Below, in pieces: positions 10,601 to 19,382 of a stretch of 64,000 nucleotides of DNA (its first letter is position 1; the number at the start of each line of letters is the position of its first letter). The notes beneath the pieces were generated by a model. The model worked only from the letters and a program-made list of their open reading frames with translations, did not search any database and was not told the origin of the DNA. The position numbers were made by a program, and so were the translations under genes. The stretch comes from Gracilaria domingensis (lineage: Eukaryota > Rhodophyta > Florideophyceae > Gracilariales > Gracilariaceae), in assembly GCA_022539475.1 (NCBI GenBank), contig VCMS01000131.1:81727-145726 (forward strand), written 5' to 3'.

Positions 10601-11499
10601 AGAATGGGATGCTTGCGGGAGAGCTTGTGGCAGCGGGCGCATTCAAGGAGGCTATGACTGTAATGAAGGACGAAATTGGAGCTGGATCATTCAGCAAGAT
10701 GAAGGAGGCGTTCATGAGCGTATATGGTGGATGCCGTGGGGCTGTGGATGGGGTGCCCAACACGGGAGTGATGACTGCGTACATCGCACGACCGGATGAC
10801 AGCGAGTTGGCGGCAATGAGCCTGAGCTTACCGCTGCTGCGGGAACGGTACCGACACGGAATGCAGCGGTTCCAGCAGGGCAAGTTTGGTGAGGCGATGA
10901 AACTGTTCAGCGGGGTGATGAGCGCGCTGCCGCTGGTGGTGGTGTCGAACGCGCGGGAGGCGGAGGACGCCAAGACGGCGCTCACGATGTGCCGTGAGTA
11001 CATGATCGGGCTGCAGCTGGAGGCGGCGGGACGCGCGGCGAAGGCAGAGGGCGACAGCGCGCGGCAGGTGCAGGCTGCGGGGCTGTTCTCGCGGTGCGGG
11101 CTGGCGCCGGCGCACGTGCAGCTGGCGCTGCGTGCGGCGATGAAGACGGCGTTCGACACGCAGAACCTCGAGCTGGCGGGCGGCTTTGCGCGGCGGCTGC
11201 TGGAGCTGAAGCCGGCGGCGGCGCTGGCCAGCAAGGCGCGGCAGGTGATCCAGCTGTGCGACCGCAACCGGCGCAACCGCGACGAGGTGGACTACGACGA
11301 GCGGCGCGAGCTGGTGGTGGACTGCGAGTCGATGACGCCGCTGTACGGCGGCACGGCGCGCGAAGTGTGCGGCTACTGCGGCGCGGCATACGCGCCGAGC
11401 TCGAAGGGCACGCTGTGCCGCATCTGCGGCATCGGCGTCGTGGGCGCGCGCTCCTCGGGGCTGCGCGTGCACCGATTTAAGGCGGGCTTTGGATCGTGA
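7678..11499 (+). CDS. COPA: Coatomer subunit alpha (alpha-COP)
   Basis: A 1273-residue, single-exon gene; family members are about 1200-1230. The first about 320 residues are a seven-bladed WD40 propeller (SNRVKGLAFHPTRPWILASL at the start, repeated HxxxV...SG.DD...K.W units) that reads KKXX retrieval signals on cargo. The middle is the coatomer WD-associated region, then an alpha-solenoid. An acidic linker (DDAWGGDFDLDDSGLGGDD) precedes the C-terminal domain that binds epsilon-COP, which ends with two CxxC pairs (CGYCGAAY...CRICGIG). The complex coats Golgi-to-ER vesicles. I chose the ATG at 7678 because it gives the canonical N-terminus MLTKFETKSNRVKG; the frame is open 27 codons further back without family likeness. 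The last 700 nt are very GC-rich, which opens several long antisense frames that are not genes. Confidence 0.98.
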   Translation: MLTKFETKSNRVKGLAFHPTRPWILASLHNGAIQLWDYRMGTLIDRFDEHEGPVRGVDFHKSQPLFVSGGDDYKIKVWNYKLRRCVFTLIGHLDYIRTVYFHHESPWIVSASDDQTVRIWNWQNRSCLAVLTGHSHYCMSAMFSPNEDLVVSASLDQTIRVWDVSSLRQKSVRPTDVMSQVRGQLPAAVNADLFGGTDAVVKYVLEGHTRGVNWASFHPTLPLIVSGADDRQVKLWRMSDTKAWELDTFRGHLNNVSCAIFHPRKELVITDSEDKTIRVWDLNRRTCLHTFRRDSDRFWILAVHPTINLIAAGHDSGMLVFKLERERPAYQATDQSLVYTKDRFLRMLDFNNGRDMPLVAIRQATTSIFDTVGAMGMGGFGGGSSLFGMPASSGPNSAHQPPARSMSYNAAEHAVILNHDADGGTYELYTNLPRMGQTGAETIAEPRKGSGVSAVFVGRNRFATLDKGKEIVVRDLRNQVTKRIPISIPGADWLFGAGSGYVLVRADGKVVLVDLQQRKQVSDVAAHANYAIWSEDNKRVALLGKHVIVLCTSKLDHLATVHETIRVKSAAWDDSGVLLYTTLNHLKYCLPNGDSGIVSTLQQPIYLTRVRGPAVCYLDREATPGILPIDPTEYAFKLLLLRKRYDDVKRMISQNRLKGQSIISYLQTKGFPEVALHFVKDEKTRLALALDSGAIETALEAAEAIGDNDAFRRLASAALKQGNLEVFELCLQRTKDLDRLAFLYVLTGNFEKLAKVGKIADARGNLAARFQISMYLGDVEGRISVLRDCGQVAMAKLTAKSHGMAEELEELGGWDDSEVTVDPSWSEGELIIPPTPVGTDEMVWPHLPVARGLFSRDPGAEGDFEEPTGDYYEDAAAFEASERDAVWDKEEEAANAAVDPFAVGLATEDTAANGDDAWGGDFDLDDSGLGGDDFGGAEEENEFDDGLAHAPGGKKGSEYYVAPTAGPGAASRWKKNGMLAGELVAAGAFKEAMTVMKDEIGAGSFSKMKEAFMSVYGGCRGAVDGVPNTGVMTAYIARPDDSELAAMSLSLPLLRERYRHGMQRFQQGKFGEAMKLFSGVMSALPLVVVSNAREAEDAKTALTMCREYMIGLQLEAAGRAAKAEGDSARQVQAAGLFSRCGLAPAHVQLALRAAMKTAFDTQNLELAGGFARRLLELKPAAALASKARQVIQLCDRNRRNRDEVDYDERRELVVDCESMTPLYGGTAREVCGYCGAAYAPSSKGTLCRICGIGVVGARSSGLRVHRFKAGFGS

Positions 11500-12315
11500 G
11501 GGTGCACCATTGTGATCTCGCTTCAGTCGAAGAATAATTCCGGCAGGGATTGGCTTTCCATGGTCAGGTCCAGCGTCGACACATGCTCCGAGATTCCGAC
11601 TCGTTTCAAATTCTTTCTTGATGCCCTCCATCCAGAAAGAGGCTTCTGGTGGTTTCAAAGCCTGCTGAACAGTAGGCTAATCACTTGTGCTTATTTGCGA
11701 TGGCAAAGATATCTGAGCTGCTGCGCATGAAGCTGACGGACTGCTGTTCTCCTCATCTGATTAGTAACCACCACGGTCAGGGTCGTAGGTGGATTCCTTG
11801 CCCGGGTAGTGCGCGAGAGTACTTGATCACTGTCCGTAGAGTAGCCATCAGAAGATGATCCAGGTTGCTGAAGAGGCCCAGTATCGGATATATGCAGTAC
11901 TACACGAAGTGGAGTATCTACACGTGCATCATCTCAACTCTCCCGCTGAAGGCGCGCGTTGTGTAAATGCTGAGTGCTGATGAGATGACTGCCGCGCCGC
12001 CGCGGCGCACATACACGCTGTAAGGCGCGCCGCCGCGTGCGCTGCGGGCGCGCGCGCCACGTGTGCGCGGTGCGGGAATTGACAGCGCGCCGCCTGCCGC
12101 GCTGGTCCAATGGCGCGCCACCGTGGCGGCGAGCATTGGCGCTCTTGTTCCGTTGCGCCACGCGCCGCGCTTTTTTTTTGCTTTTCTGCTCTCGCGTTGC
12201 CGCCTCGACGCGCACCCCGCGCTCTTCCCCCCCCCCCCCGCCTCATCCCTACCCCTCCCCCTCCCTCCTTCCCCACCGCCCCCGCGCGCCTTCTCCCCGC
12301 CCCGAGCTCGCTTTC
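11500..12315. other. Intergenic region with GC-rich foldbacks and a 13-C run before LCB2
   Basis: 816 nt with no supported gene. The first 450 nt are plain sequence. Between about 11,990 and 12,120 it is dense in CGCG/GCGC words with many short self-complementary stretches. A 13-base C run sits at 12227-12239 within a long pyrimidine-rich leader that ends just before the LCB2 ATG, probably core promoter and 5' untranslated sequence. Confidence 0.5.
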
Positions 12316-14001
12316 ATGGCCGAGAAGGGCGCTGTGCCGCACTCGGCGTACGGCGAGCTGCCGTACCTCACTGCGCTCACCACCTACCTCGGCTACGCCG
12401 TGCTCATCGTGTTTGGCCATGTGCGCGATACGTTTGGCCGCCTCTTCAATGCCGGCTCGTACGCCGTGAGGCAGGCCGGCCAATCGCGCGGTCGCGCCCC
12501 CTTGCTTAACGACTTTGAGGACTTTTACACCCGCCGCTTGTATCAGAGGATTAACGATTGTTGGGGACGCCCCATTCGCGGCACGGCCGGCGCGTGGATC
12601 GACGTCTTGGAGAGAGTCAAGGAGAGCGCGTGGTGCCCCGTCGCTCGAGTGGTTCATCCGCCGTACGAGCCCACCCACGCCGTTGTCGCGCGCGCGGCCG
12701 AGCAGTCTTCTTTGCCTTCGGATCCTACTGGCAGGGTTACGAGGTGTCTCAACTTGGGCAGCTATAATTACCTGGGCTATGCCGAGGTTCCTGGCGGTGT
12801 TCACTCCTCCGTCACCGATGCTCTGGACCAGTGTGGTGTGGCTTCTTGCGATGTGTCTGTGTCGACGGGGCGCTCCGCGCTTGTGCGCAAGCTGGAGCAC
12901 ACCGTGGCCAACTTTTTGGGCAAGGAGGATGCCATCGTGGTTGGCATGGGCTTTGCGACCAACTCGCAAATCATCCCGGCTATTGTTGGTAAAGGCGATC
13001 TCATCATCTCCGACGCGTTGAATCACGCGTCCATTGTCGTCGGCGCTCGCTCATCCGGCGCCAAGATTCGCGTGTTTGAGCATAATTCGGCGGACTCGTT
13101 GGAAAGTACTATTCTTGATGCTATTGCTGCAGGACAGCCTGGCACGGGCGCTCCGTGGAAACGTATCATGATTGTTGTGGAGGGTATGTACTCTATGGAG
13201 GGTCAGACGTGCAATCTTCGTGAGATTGTTGCAGTCAAGAAGAAGTACGGTGCCTACTTGTACTTGGATGAGGCGCATTCCATTGGCGCGCTTGGACCCA
13301 CGGGACGAGGTGTTTCGGAGCATCATGGTGTGGATACGCGTGATATTGATATCATGATGGGTACCTTCACCAAGTCGTTCGGGGCCGTTGGAGGTTACAT
13401 TGCTTCCGATTCTGCTCTCATTGAACGCATTCGCGCGCTTTCTCCAGCTTCGCTGTATGCGTCGGCCATGTCTCCTCCGTGCGCGCAGCACATCAACTGG
13501 GCTTTTGAGCAGCTTATGGGCAAGGATGGTACTGATGTTGGAAGAAATAAGATTCGCCAACTGCGAGAGAATGCAATCTATTTCCGGAAACAGCTGAACA
13601 AGATGGGCGTACAAACTCTTGGAGACTGGGACTCGCCCGTGATTCCAATCATGTTGTACAACCCCGCGAAGATCGCTGCGTTCTCTAGGGAGTGTTACTC
13701 TAGAGGTTTGGCTGTGGTGGTTGCTGGATTCCCAGCGACGCCGCTGCTTTTGTCAAGGGCTAGGATTTGTTTGAGTGCCGCCCACAGCCGTGAGGATTTG
13801 GACTGGGCTCTATGTATTATTGACGAGGTTGCTGACATTATTCAAATCAAGTATGATCGTTCGTTCGCGACGAAGTGTTTGCCGAGGTCGTGGGCCAATT
13901 TTTTTACGGGGAACCAACGTTCGCAGGAGTGTCTTTCTAACTTTGAGGGTCATGAGTATTGTAAGGGGCGTCATTGTCTGATGCGTGCTCATTCGATGTA
14001 A
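12316..14001 (+). CDS. LCB2: Serine palmitoyltransferase subunit LCB2 (SPTLC2 type)
   Basis: 561 residues, the same size as human SPTLC2 (562), single exon. It condenses L-serine with palmitoyl-CoA to 3-ketodihydrosphingosine, the first step of sphingolipid synthesis, in the ER with LCB1. The PLP-binding lysine is in GTFTKSFGAVGGY (Lys353), and the DEAHSIGALGPTGRG motif that holds the cofactor is present. An N-terminal hydrophobic segment (YLTALTTYLGYAVLIVFG) fits the membrane anchor. The start MAEKGAVPHSAYGELPY gives the conserved N-terminus; the frame is open 93 codons further upstream, but that is pyrimidine-rich leader. The presence of the catalytic lysine shows it is LCB2, not LCB1. Confidence 0.97.
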   Translation: MAEKGAVPHSAYGELPYLTALTTYLGYAVLIVFGHVRDTFGRLFNAGSYAVRQAGQSRGRAPLLNDFEDFYTRRLYQRINDCWGRPIRGTAGAWIDVLERVKESAWCPVARVVHPPYEPTHAVVARAAEQSSLPSDPTGRVTRCLNLGSYNYLGYAEVPGGVHSSVTDALDQCGVASCDVSVSTGRSALVRKLEHTVANFLGKEDAIVVGMGFATNSQIIPAIVGKGDLIISDALNHASIVVGARSSGAKIRVFEHNSADSLESTILDAIAAGQPGTGAPWKRIMIVVEGMYSMEGQTCNLREIVAVKKKYGAYLYLDEAHSIGALGPTGRGVSEHHGVDTRDIDIMMGTFTKSFGAVGGYIASDSALIERIRALSPASLYASAMSPPCAQHINWAFEQLMGKDGTDVGRNKIRQLRENAIYFRKQLNKMGVQTLGDWDSPVIPIMLYNPAKIAAFSRECYSRGLAVVVAGFPATPLLLSRARICLSAAHSREDLDWALCIIDEVADIIQIKYDRSFATKCLPRSWANFFTGNQRSQECLSNFEGHEYCKGRHCLMRAHSM

Positions 14002-14868
14002 GGAGATGAGCGCTCGCGCCGTGCTCTGTATTGAGAATATACTTGCGGGGGGTTGTGAATCACGATGGAGATGTCTCGGGTGGAGGGTGGAACGGAGATG
14101 AGATTTTTTTTTTGTTTTGTGTGTAACCAGTAACGGCTTTCTGCAACGGTTGAGGGAGGACTCCCTATTTTTTCGTGGACGAATGGCGCCTTTCCATCGG
14201 CAATGCGGATCACCCATGATGGGTCTGTCCAATGCTTTCGTGATTGCAGACCAACTTGTCTTCCTCGCTTGTTCCGAAGACACCTTAACACAGAGCGGCT
14301 TGAGTCGCCTACAGAGACGGTATCATACGCACTTCACTTTTCGGTACCGATACCGTAGTACACGTTTTTTCTTTCAATCCTATACATACATTCTACATCA
14401 TCAGCTTGTGTTCAGTTCTGCGAGGGGCACATGGTATCCGACAACCTTTTGACGGCGATGCCGTAGATTTGATTCAGTAGATTCGCTACGACGCACTGAG
14501 TGAAAGGAACCTTGTTTGAGCCCAAAAGATGACTTCCTGACAAAGTCATCGCCCTTGCTGCTCTTTTTCGTTGAAACACCTAACGTAGAGCACGATAGCG
14601 CCTCTGTTTTCGAGGTTTTCCGCTCGGCGCATTGTCAGAAACAGTGATTACTCTCGCTTCTACTTTGAGTCGCTCCATTAAAAACGACTTGATAGAGTTG
14701 CCTTGTGAAAAACCTCCATATCTATACCTGCTGTTGCTAGCACGGAATGTAACTATGAAACTGGCGGTGCTGTCTTCCAACTTTGGTGAGAGGAATGTTC
14801 GTAGAAATGAGGCTTCTCGAACGAGAACGTGTGTAATTTCGTCGCTGTCTTGGCCCTGCATTTACTCC
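14002..14868. other. Convergent intergenic region, no gene supported
   Basis: 867 nt between the stops of LCB2 (+) and uL24 (-). A minus-strand frame at 14580-14861 (93 codons) has no ATG-linked family likeness and sits just downstream of the uL24 stop; I do not regard it as a gene. Confidence 0.45.
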
Positions 14869-15570
14869 CTACTGCATTGACTTGTCCACAAGAGCTTGGA
14901 AGCCGGCATATTGCTCATAAAGGCCTTCCTCGTCCATGTAGCTTCTGTGCAAAGCCACTGTGGGTGGTGTATCCTTCGGGCTGTCTTCAGGATGGGGCTT
15001 GCGGCGCTGCCTCAAGATTTCAGGCCGTGGGATGATTGCGCCAGATCTCTTAGAAACACGCACCTTTGTGCCATCCTCCAGGAAAGCGAAAGTGACCCGA
15101 GTAGGCAAGTCTGTCTGCGGACAAACCACTGCGACTCGGGAGACGTAAATTGGAGATTCGGTTTCAAACGTCTTCAGATAACCTCCTGGAACAGGAGCTT
15201 TCTTCCTCACCAGGCCAACACCTTCCACAACGACCCGGTTTGAAGCCCGCACCACCTCTATAACACGCCCTCTTTTGCCCTTTTCTGGCCCGCTAATCAC
15301 CTCAACAAAGTCGCCGCGAAGAATGCGCCACCGTGCGATGGGATTTGTGACGGGAGTAGGAGTGCGGATGGCGTCGATCATGGACTCGGTGCGATGGTTC
15401 ATGTCCACTGATAATTTGCCACCGAAACGAGGGCCGGGGATCGGGCCACCACGACGTAGCCGCATGCCACGAGCCAGCGATTTCTTGGAGGAGTGTCGGA
15501 TTTGCTGCTCTGGCAGGAAAGGAATAGGGACTCGTGGGCGCCGAGTTGCGAGACGACAGAGGCCAAGCAT
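14869..15570 (-). CDS. Organellar ribosomal protein uL24 (L24), probably mitochondrial
   Basis: 233 residues. A KOW motif spans about 83-120 (LRGDFVEVISGPEKGKRGRV), followed by the L24 hallmark VVVEGVGLVRKKAP and a beta segment (SPIYVSRVAVVCPQTDLPTR). uL24 is an early-binding protein of the large subunit near the exit tunnel. The N-terminal 35 residues (MLGLCRLATRRPRVPIPF onwards) are arginine-rich without acidic residues, a typical mitochondrial presequence. The C-terminal 45 residues (HRSYMDEEGLYEQYAGFQAL) are an extension as in mitochondrial L24. Start is the ATG at 15570. Plastid targeting cannot be excluded. Confidence 0.9.
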   Translation of the reverse strand: MLGLCRLATRRPRVPIPFLPEQQIRHSSKKSLARGMRLRRGGPIPGPRFGGKLSVDMNHRTESMIDAIRTPTPVTNPIARWRILRGDFVEVISGPEKGKRGRVIEVVRASNRVVVEGVGLVRKKAPVPGGYLKTFETESPIYVSRVAVVCPQTDLPTRVTFAFLEDGTKVRVSKRSGAIIPRPEILRQRRKPHPEDSPKDTPPTVALHRSYMDEEGLYEQYAGFQALVDKSMQ

Positions 15571-15788
15571 GGTGGGGATGAGGCGCGCTTCAACTGCCTT
15601 TTGGGGCGCTAGTTACGCGAGGTGCGCAGAGTGTACTGAAGGTGTGATGATGGTGTACTGTCAACGATTGGAGCCCGGTTTGGGTCAGCTTGGGCGCACG
15701 AGGAATCAGCGTATCCGGAGGCGAATGGACGAACATGTGAACGACCTCCCCGATCCGCTCTATGACGGCATTATCGAGCTGTGATGAT

Positions 15789-15895
15789 AGCGAAGTGCGA
15801 TGGGTGCCTCGAGAGGCGGCCTTCGATCGCGTGATCCAAAACTTTGGATCAACAATTGCGTCATCATGCGCCGTGGTGGACCCATCGCACTCGCT
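15789..15895. repeat. Multi-branched foldback: 16-bp closing stem around two hairpins
   Basis: Left arm 15789-15805 and right arm 15880-15895 are complementary over 16 bp with a single one-base bulge (core AGTGCGATGGGT / ACCCATCGCACT). Directly inside it are GCCTC-GA-GAGGC (15806-15817) and GATCCAAA-AC-TTTGGATC (15833-15850). The arrangement is that of a branched RNA or a small foldback element. It lies about 220 nt upstream of the uL24 start. Arms seen directly; function unknown. Confidence 0.6.
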
Positions 15896-15931
15896 GGGAC
15901 CGTTGCGGACCTCGATAACTTGTTACCAACG

Positions 15932-15955
15932 GTACCCCTGGGGTACGGGGTACCG
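15932..15955. repeat. Short GGTACC-centred foldback
   Basis: GGTACCCC (15932-15939) can pair with GGGGTAC at 15941-15947 or fully with GGGGTACC at 15948-15955, two alternative hairpins sharing one arm. Part of the same foldback cluster. Confidence 0.45.
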
Positions 15956-16031
15956 GCACAAAAACAATAGAGAAGTCGTCAAGCTTCTCTGGTTAACGAC
16001 AACCCTTCTCGAGAGAGGAATCGTTCTCGTG

Positions 16032-16068
16032 GGATTCTGAAGCCATTTTCGAAATGGATTCAGAATCC
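16032..16068. repeat. 37-nt near-perfect hairpin
   Basis: GGATTCTGAA (16032-16041) pairs with TTCAGAATCC (16059-16068), and inside it CCATTT (16043-16048) pairs with AAATGG (16052-16057) across a TCG loop; the only mismatch is G16042/A16058. Could end a transcript or be a tiny mobile foldback. Confidence 0.6.
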
Positions 16069-19000
16069 TGGGTCGCATAGAAGATCTCCTACAGAGGAAA
16101 CAGACATAAAAAAGAAAAATGAAAGAGTGTTAACACGTATGAGCTATGCGAGCACAATTAGTTTCATTCGGCGGAGAAAATTGAAGGAATCTTCGTTTTA
16201 CAAGGATACCCCAGAAACGAGTTGTGGATAGAAGCATAACCATCTCAGCTTCTCACCAACCGAGGCACTATGAAAACAACTAGTAGTCACCACTTTGTCC
16301 AAGAAAGAAGTACAAGAATGCTTCTATTCCATTTCTACGGTATACAAATTACTTCAGTAGCGCACGGCTGTAACGCCTTAGTGACACTTTCTTAAGTCTC
16401 AACTTTCAGCCACTTCATGCGTGGGACATGTGCGGAAATCAGAATTTCGATCTGAAAGATGACCAAAAGGTGGAACCAAGTCGTCAGTATCATCTCAAAT
16501 CGCAGAAACAGTATAAGGACACCCTCCATAATCTCTGAGACCTAAATATAGTCTCTTGCCAACGTCAGCTTTCATTCAATTGAAGACAACTATTCTTTGG
16601 AGCGAAATGGAGCAGCACGAGTAGCTTCTCAGGCCTTCTCGTAGTCTTTTCTCCTCCTTAGCTGTTGTTATGTCTGCAACCAACCTTCAATTCATGTCCA
16701 TGCATTAACGTGTCCGCGGGGGAGTCACAAATCACAGAATTATCTCATTTCCATTTCCTCGGCGGAGAATTCGAGAAACAGGGATGGATACATCGTGAGG
16801 CGAAGGAAGAGGTTATGTGCCTGTCCCCGACTATCAGAAGTTTTCAAAGATAAGTACGTCCAGGTCAACTGACACATATTCGTCCCACTAGCTCTTTACG
16901 GCTGCTATCAGTTTCTATTGTCTCACCACTTGCCACAAAGCCAAGGCTTCCGATCTTTGAATAAGACCAAGAAATGATTTATACAGGCGGAATCATCCGC
17001 GACGAAATGCTCACATTGAAAACAAAACATCCTAGAGGCCAACGTATTTCTTGAGCAAGCAAGAAGTGGATCAGCGAGCGAAACACGGTATCAGATATGT
17101 AGTTCTTACCTATGTACAATATTAGGGCACGCGTTACAGGTTCGGGGGGACTCCTTGACAAGCCCTGTGCGCTACGGGGAAAAGACGTACATAAATGAAG
17201 AAGTCTGCATTTGCGCGCTCGTACGCCTTGGACAGAGTTACTTTGCCCGCAATACTTTGCGATGGGGTGGCGAGAAAAGAAAATGTCCACCTCGTTCTTT
17301 ATCTTCGAAAGTACGGGAGCTTCCTTTTATAAAGCTGCAATAATGTAATGGAGCGTACATGTCGTCTTGAACGTTAGCGCGAAAGTCACAACAATGACTT
17401 GCAGAAATCAGCCACATCCAACACACGACACTGTCGACGACTACGACCTCTTTCAATTGTATTACAAATAAAGCTTCGAATGACACTTTCTGTAGTGACC
17501 AAGAACTGCTGTAGTTCATGTCTAATCAAAAATTGCATCTACATCTTTTGATATTGGTTCTTCTAGTTCCCTTCTTGGCCTCCCGTTGAAGATCCATCTG
17601 TGTTCTCCTTTGGATCCATTATGCAGAGAAGGATCTGACTCAGGCACACCACGTAAATTCGAAATGTACCGGCTTCATGGGCAGGTTCAGCCTACTTCTT
17701 CTTCTTTAACGTTATCCGCTACCTTTATTTTCAGAGTGAAAGGAACGTTGTATCATTCTAACAGTAACTAGTTCTCCCAAAGAGGACCAAAAACTATGAC
17801 GGAGCCCAATTCATTTCGTTGGCAATCAGTCGCAACTATGACTTGAACAGTTTATTTGAATGTGAACCATGATCACGTGGGGAAACCATTTTTTCTCTTC
17901 TGCTTCCAGAATTCCGACAAAGTGGATGAGAGAGCTTGGATCAACGGTTGATTTTTTGTTTATAATGTCAACTCGCATATTGATTTACATTGCCAAAGGT
18001 AGGTTGTCCTCAAAGAATAGAAAATGGACAATCGAGAGCCACTACACGTAGCGACAGTAGGAGGGCTAGCTCTCGGCTATGTTAGCCCGGTCGCAACATA
18101 CACAAACTACGTGTGTGGTACGGTTGCATCAAGAAAAGAAATTACACCTATCTATCTCGCACACTAATGGACGTTCCAGATCGAACACTTCCCCTCTGGC
18201 ACAGAAGCGAGGACTGAACAAATGTGTATCAAAGCAGCGCGCAGATGCGCTATTCATTCGTTCCGCGTGCACTATTTTTGGTTCAAAGAAGAGGTGAATG
18301 CGTGTCGAAGGTACAAAGAGATATATGTTTTACAAGTATGTGGTCAGGACAAAACGAGATCTACTTCAACTTACGAAGTTGTTTCGCAGAGAGCGTGAAT
18401 GGACGCGCTCCCCATCTGAACTGAAAAGTAAACCTGTACTCTTCGTAGCCTGCTATCATCACCCCGTCTCGCAGAAACATTTCGCAAGGTTCTGCTATAA
18501 CACGTACTGAATCAGATTGTCACGGAATGAGAGTCGTTGTCGTCATATTATGAGGTTCCGCTTGGACATAGTAGATTTGGTCTCGAAAACGTTGGAATCA
18601 TTTTGCCACCAGAGCTGTCGTGGCAGCAGCGCAGAGGTATTACGAGAGAAAAGGGACGGTCTCGCCGGCGGGCCGGTCGCTGGGACATATGTCGTTAAGT
18701 TGTTACAGTCGAATTAGATAGATACTATCATGTAAACGTTAGATTATATTGTTAAGAACAGTGTCAAGAGCGGAAGCACGCGAGCACCTCTCACTCTCTC
18801 CTTGACATAGGGAAGTCCAACAAGGAGAGGATGAGATCCTCGCTGATTGGTGCGTCGAAAGCCCTTGAGCGGCCTTTTGGGAGACGTTACTCTAGCAACC
18901 AGGAATATCTAAAGATGACTTCTCCCCACATACACACCCACAACAAGGCGTTTCCCCCTTCGCCCCCCATCCCTTCTACTGACGCAGTGCACGCTCAACG

Positions 19001-19130
19001 AAATGGTCGTGCAAGTCCTTATATGCCAATCTGTACCATAAATCTCTTCCATTAGCTCCGTGGTCTCCCTGCAGGCTGCGCACTTTTCTGGCCCTTCGTC
19101 GACTTTCTACGCGCGTCGTTCCCACCCAAC

Positions 19131-19382
19131 ATGTGTTTCATGCTCACATACACCGATCCGAAAGACGGCAAAGTCAAGCGAAAGGTTTGGGAGGACTGCG
19201 GGAGAACCTCCTGCTATCATTCGAAAAACTACAAACCATTGCCGTCTTCCTCAAATATTACAAAGTCATCTTCAGGAGCATCTTCGAATTCGGTACCCAT
19301 GTCTTCATCCGCTGCATCATCTTCGAATGCCTCGAATGGAAAAACTGATAAGAAGCAATCTTCCAGTAGTGCGCATAAGTAA
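19131..19382 (+). CDS. Possible small gene, serine-rich tail, unknown function
   Basis: An 83-codon ATG frame. The first half (MCFMLTYTDPKDGKVKRKVW and on) is mixed and charged with four cysteines in the first 40 residues; the second half is almost only S, N, A, K. It is preceded by a long C/T-rich leader and a TATA-like TTATATG near 19,019, similar to the leaders of COPA and LCB2. No family recognised. It could be real or chance. Confidence 0.3.
   Translation: MCFMLTYTDPKDGKVKRKVWEDCGRTSCYHSKNYKPLPSSSNITKSSSGASSNSVPMSSSAASSSNASNGKTDKKQSSSSAHK

Larger units (their letters stand above)
15571..19130. other. Long gene-free stretch with clustered foldbacks near its left end
   Basis: 3.56 kb with only short, unrelated open frames (none above about 170 codons and none with family likeness). 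The left end (15,789-16,068) holds three foldback structures annotated separately. The rest has ordinary base composition and no repeat that I can see. The last 250 nt before 19,131 are C- and T-rich and may be a promoter for the small ORF that follows. Confidence 0.5.

Noticed and set aside
10554..11658. Several long antisense frames over the 3' end of alpha-COP
   Set aside because: Caused by very high GC at third positions; peptides are R/A/S/P-rich noise.
11929..13026. 365-codon minus-strand frame across the LCB2 start
   Set aside because: Antisense to LCB2 and its GC-rich leader; low-complexity, no recognisable domain.
15275..15784. Plus-strand frame antisense to uL24
   Set aside because: Mirror of the uL24 coding frame; its unique tail has no likeness.
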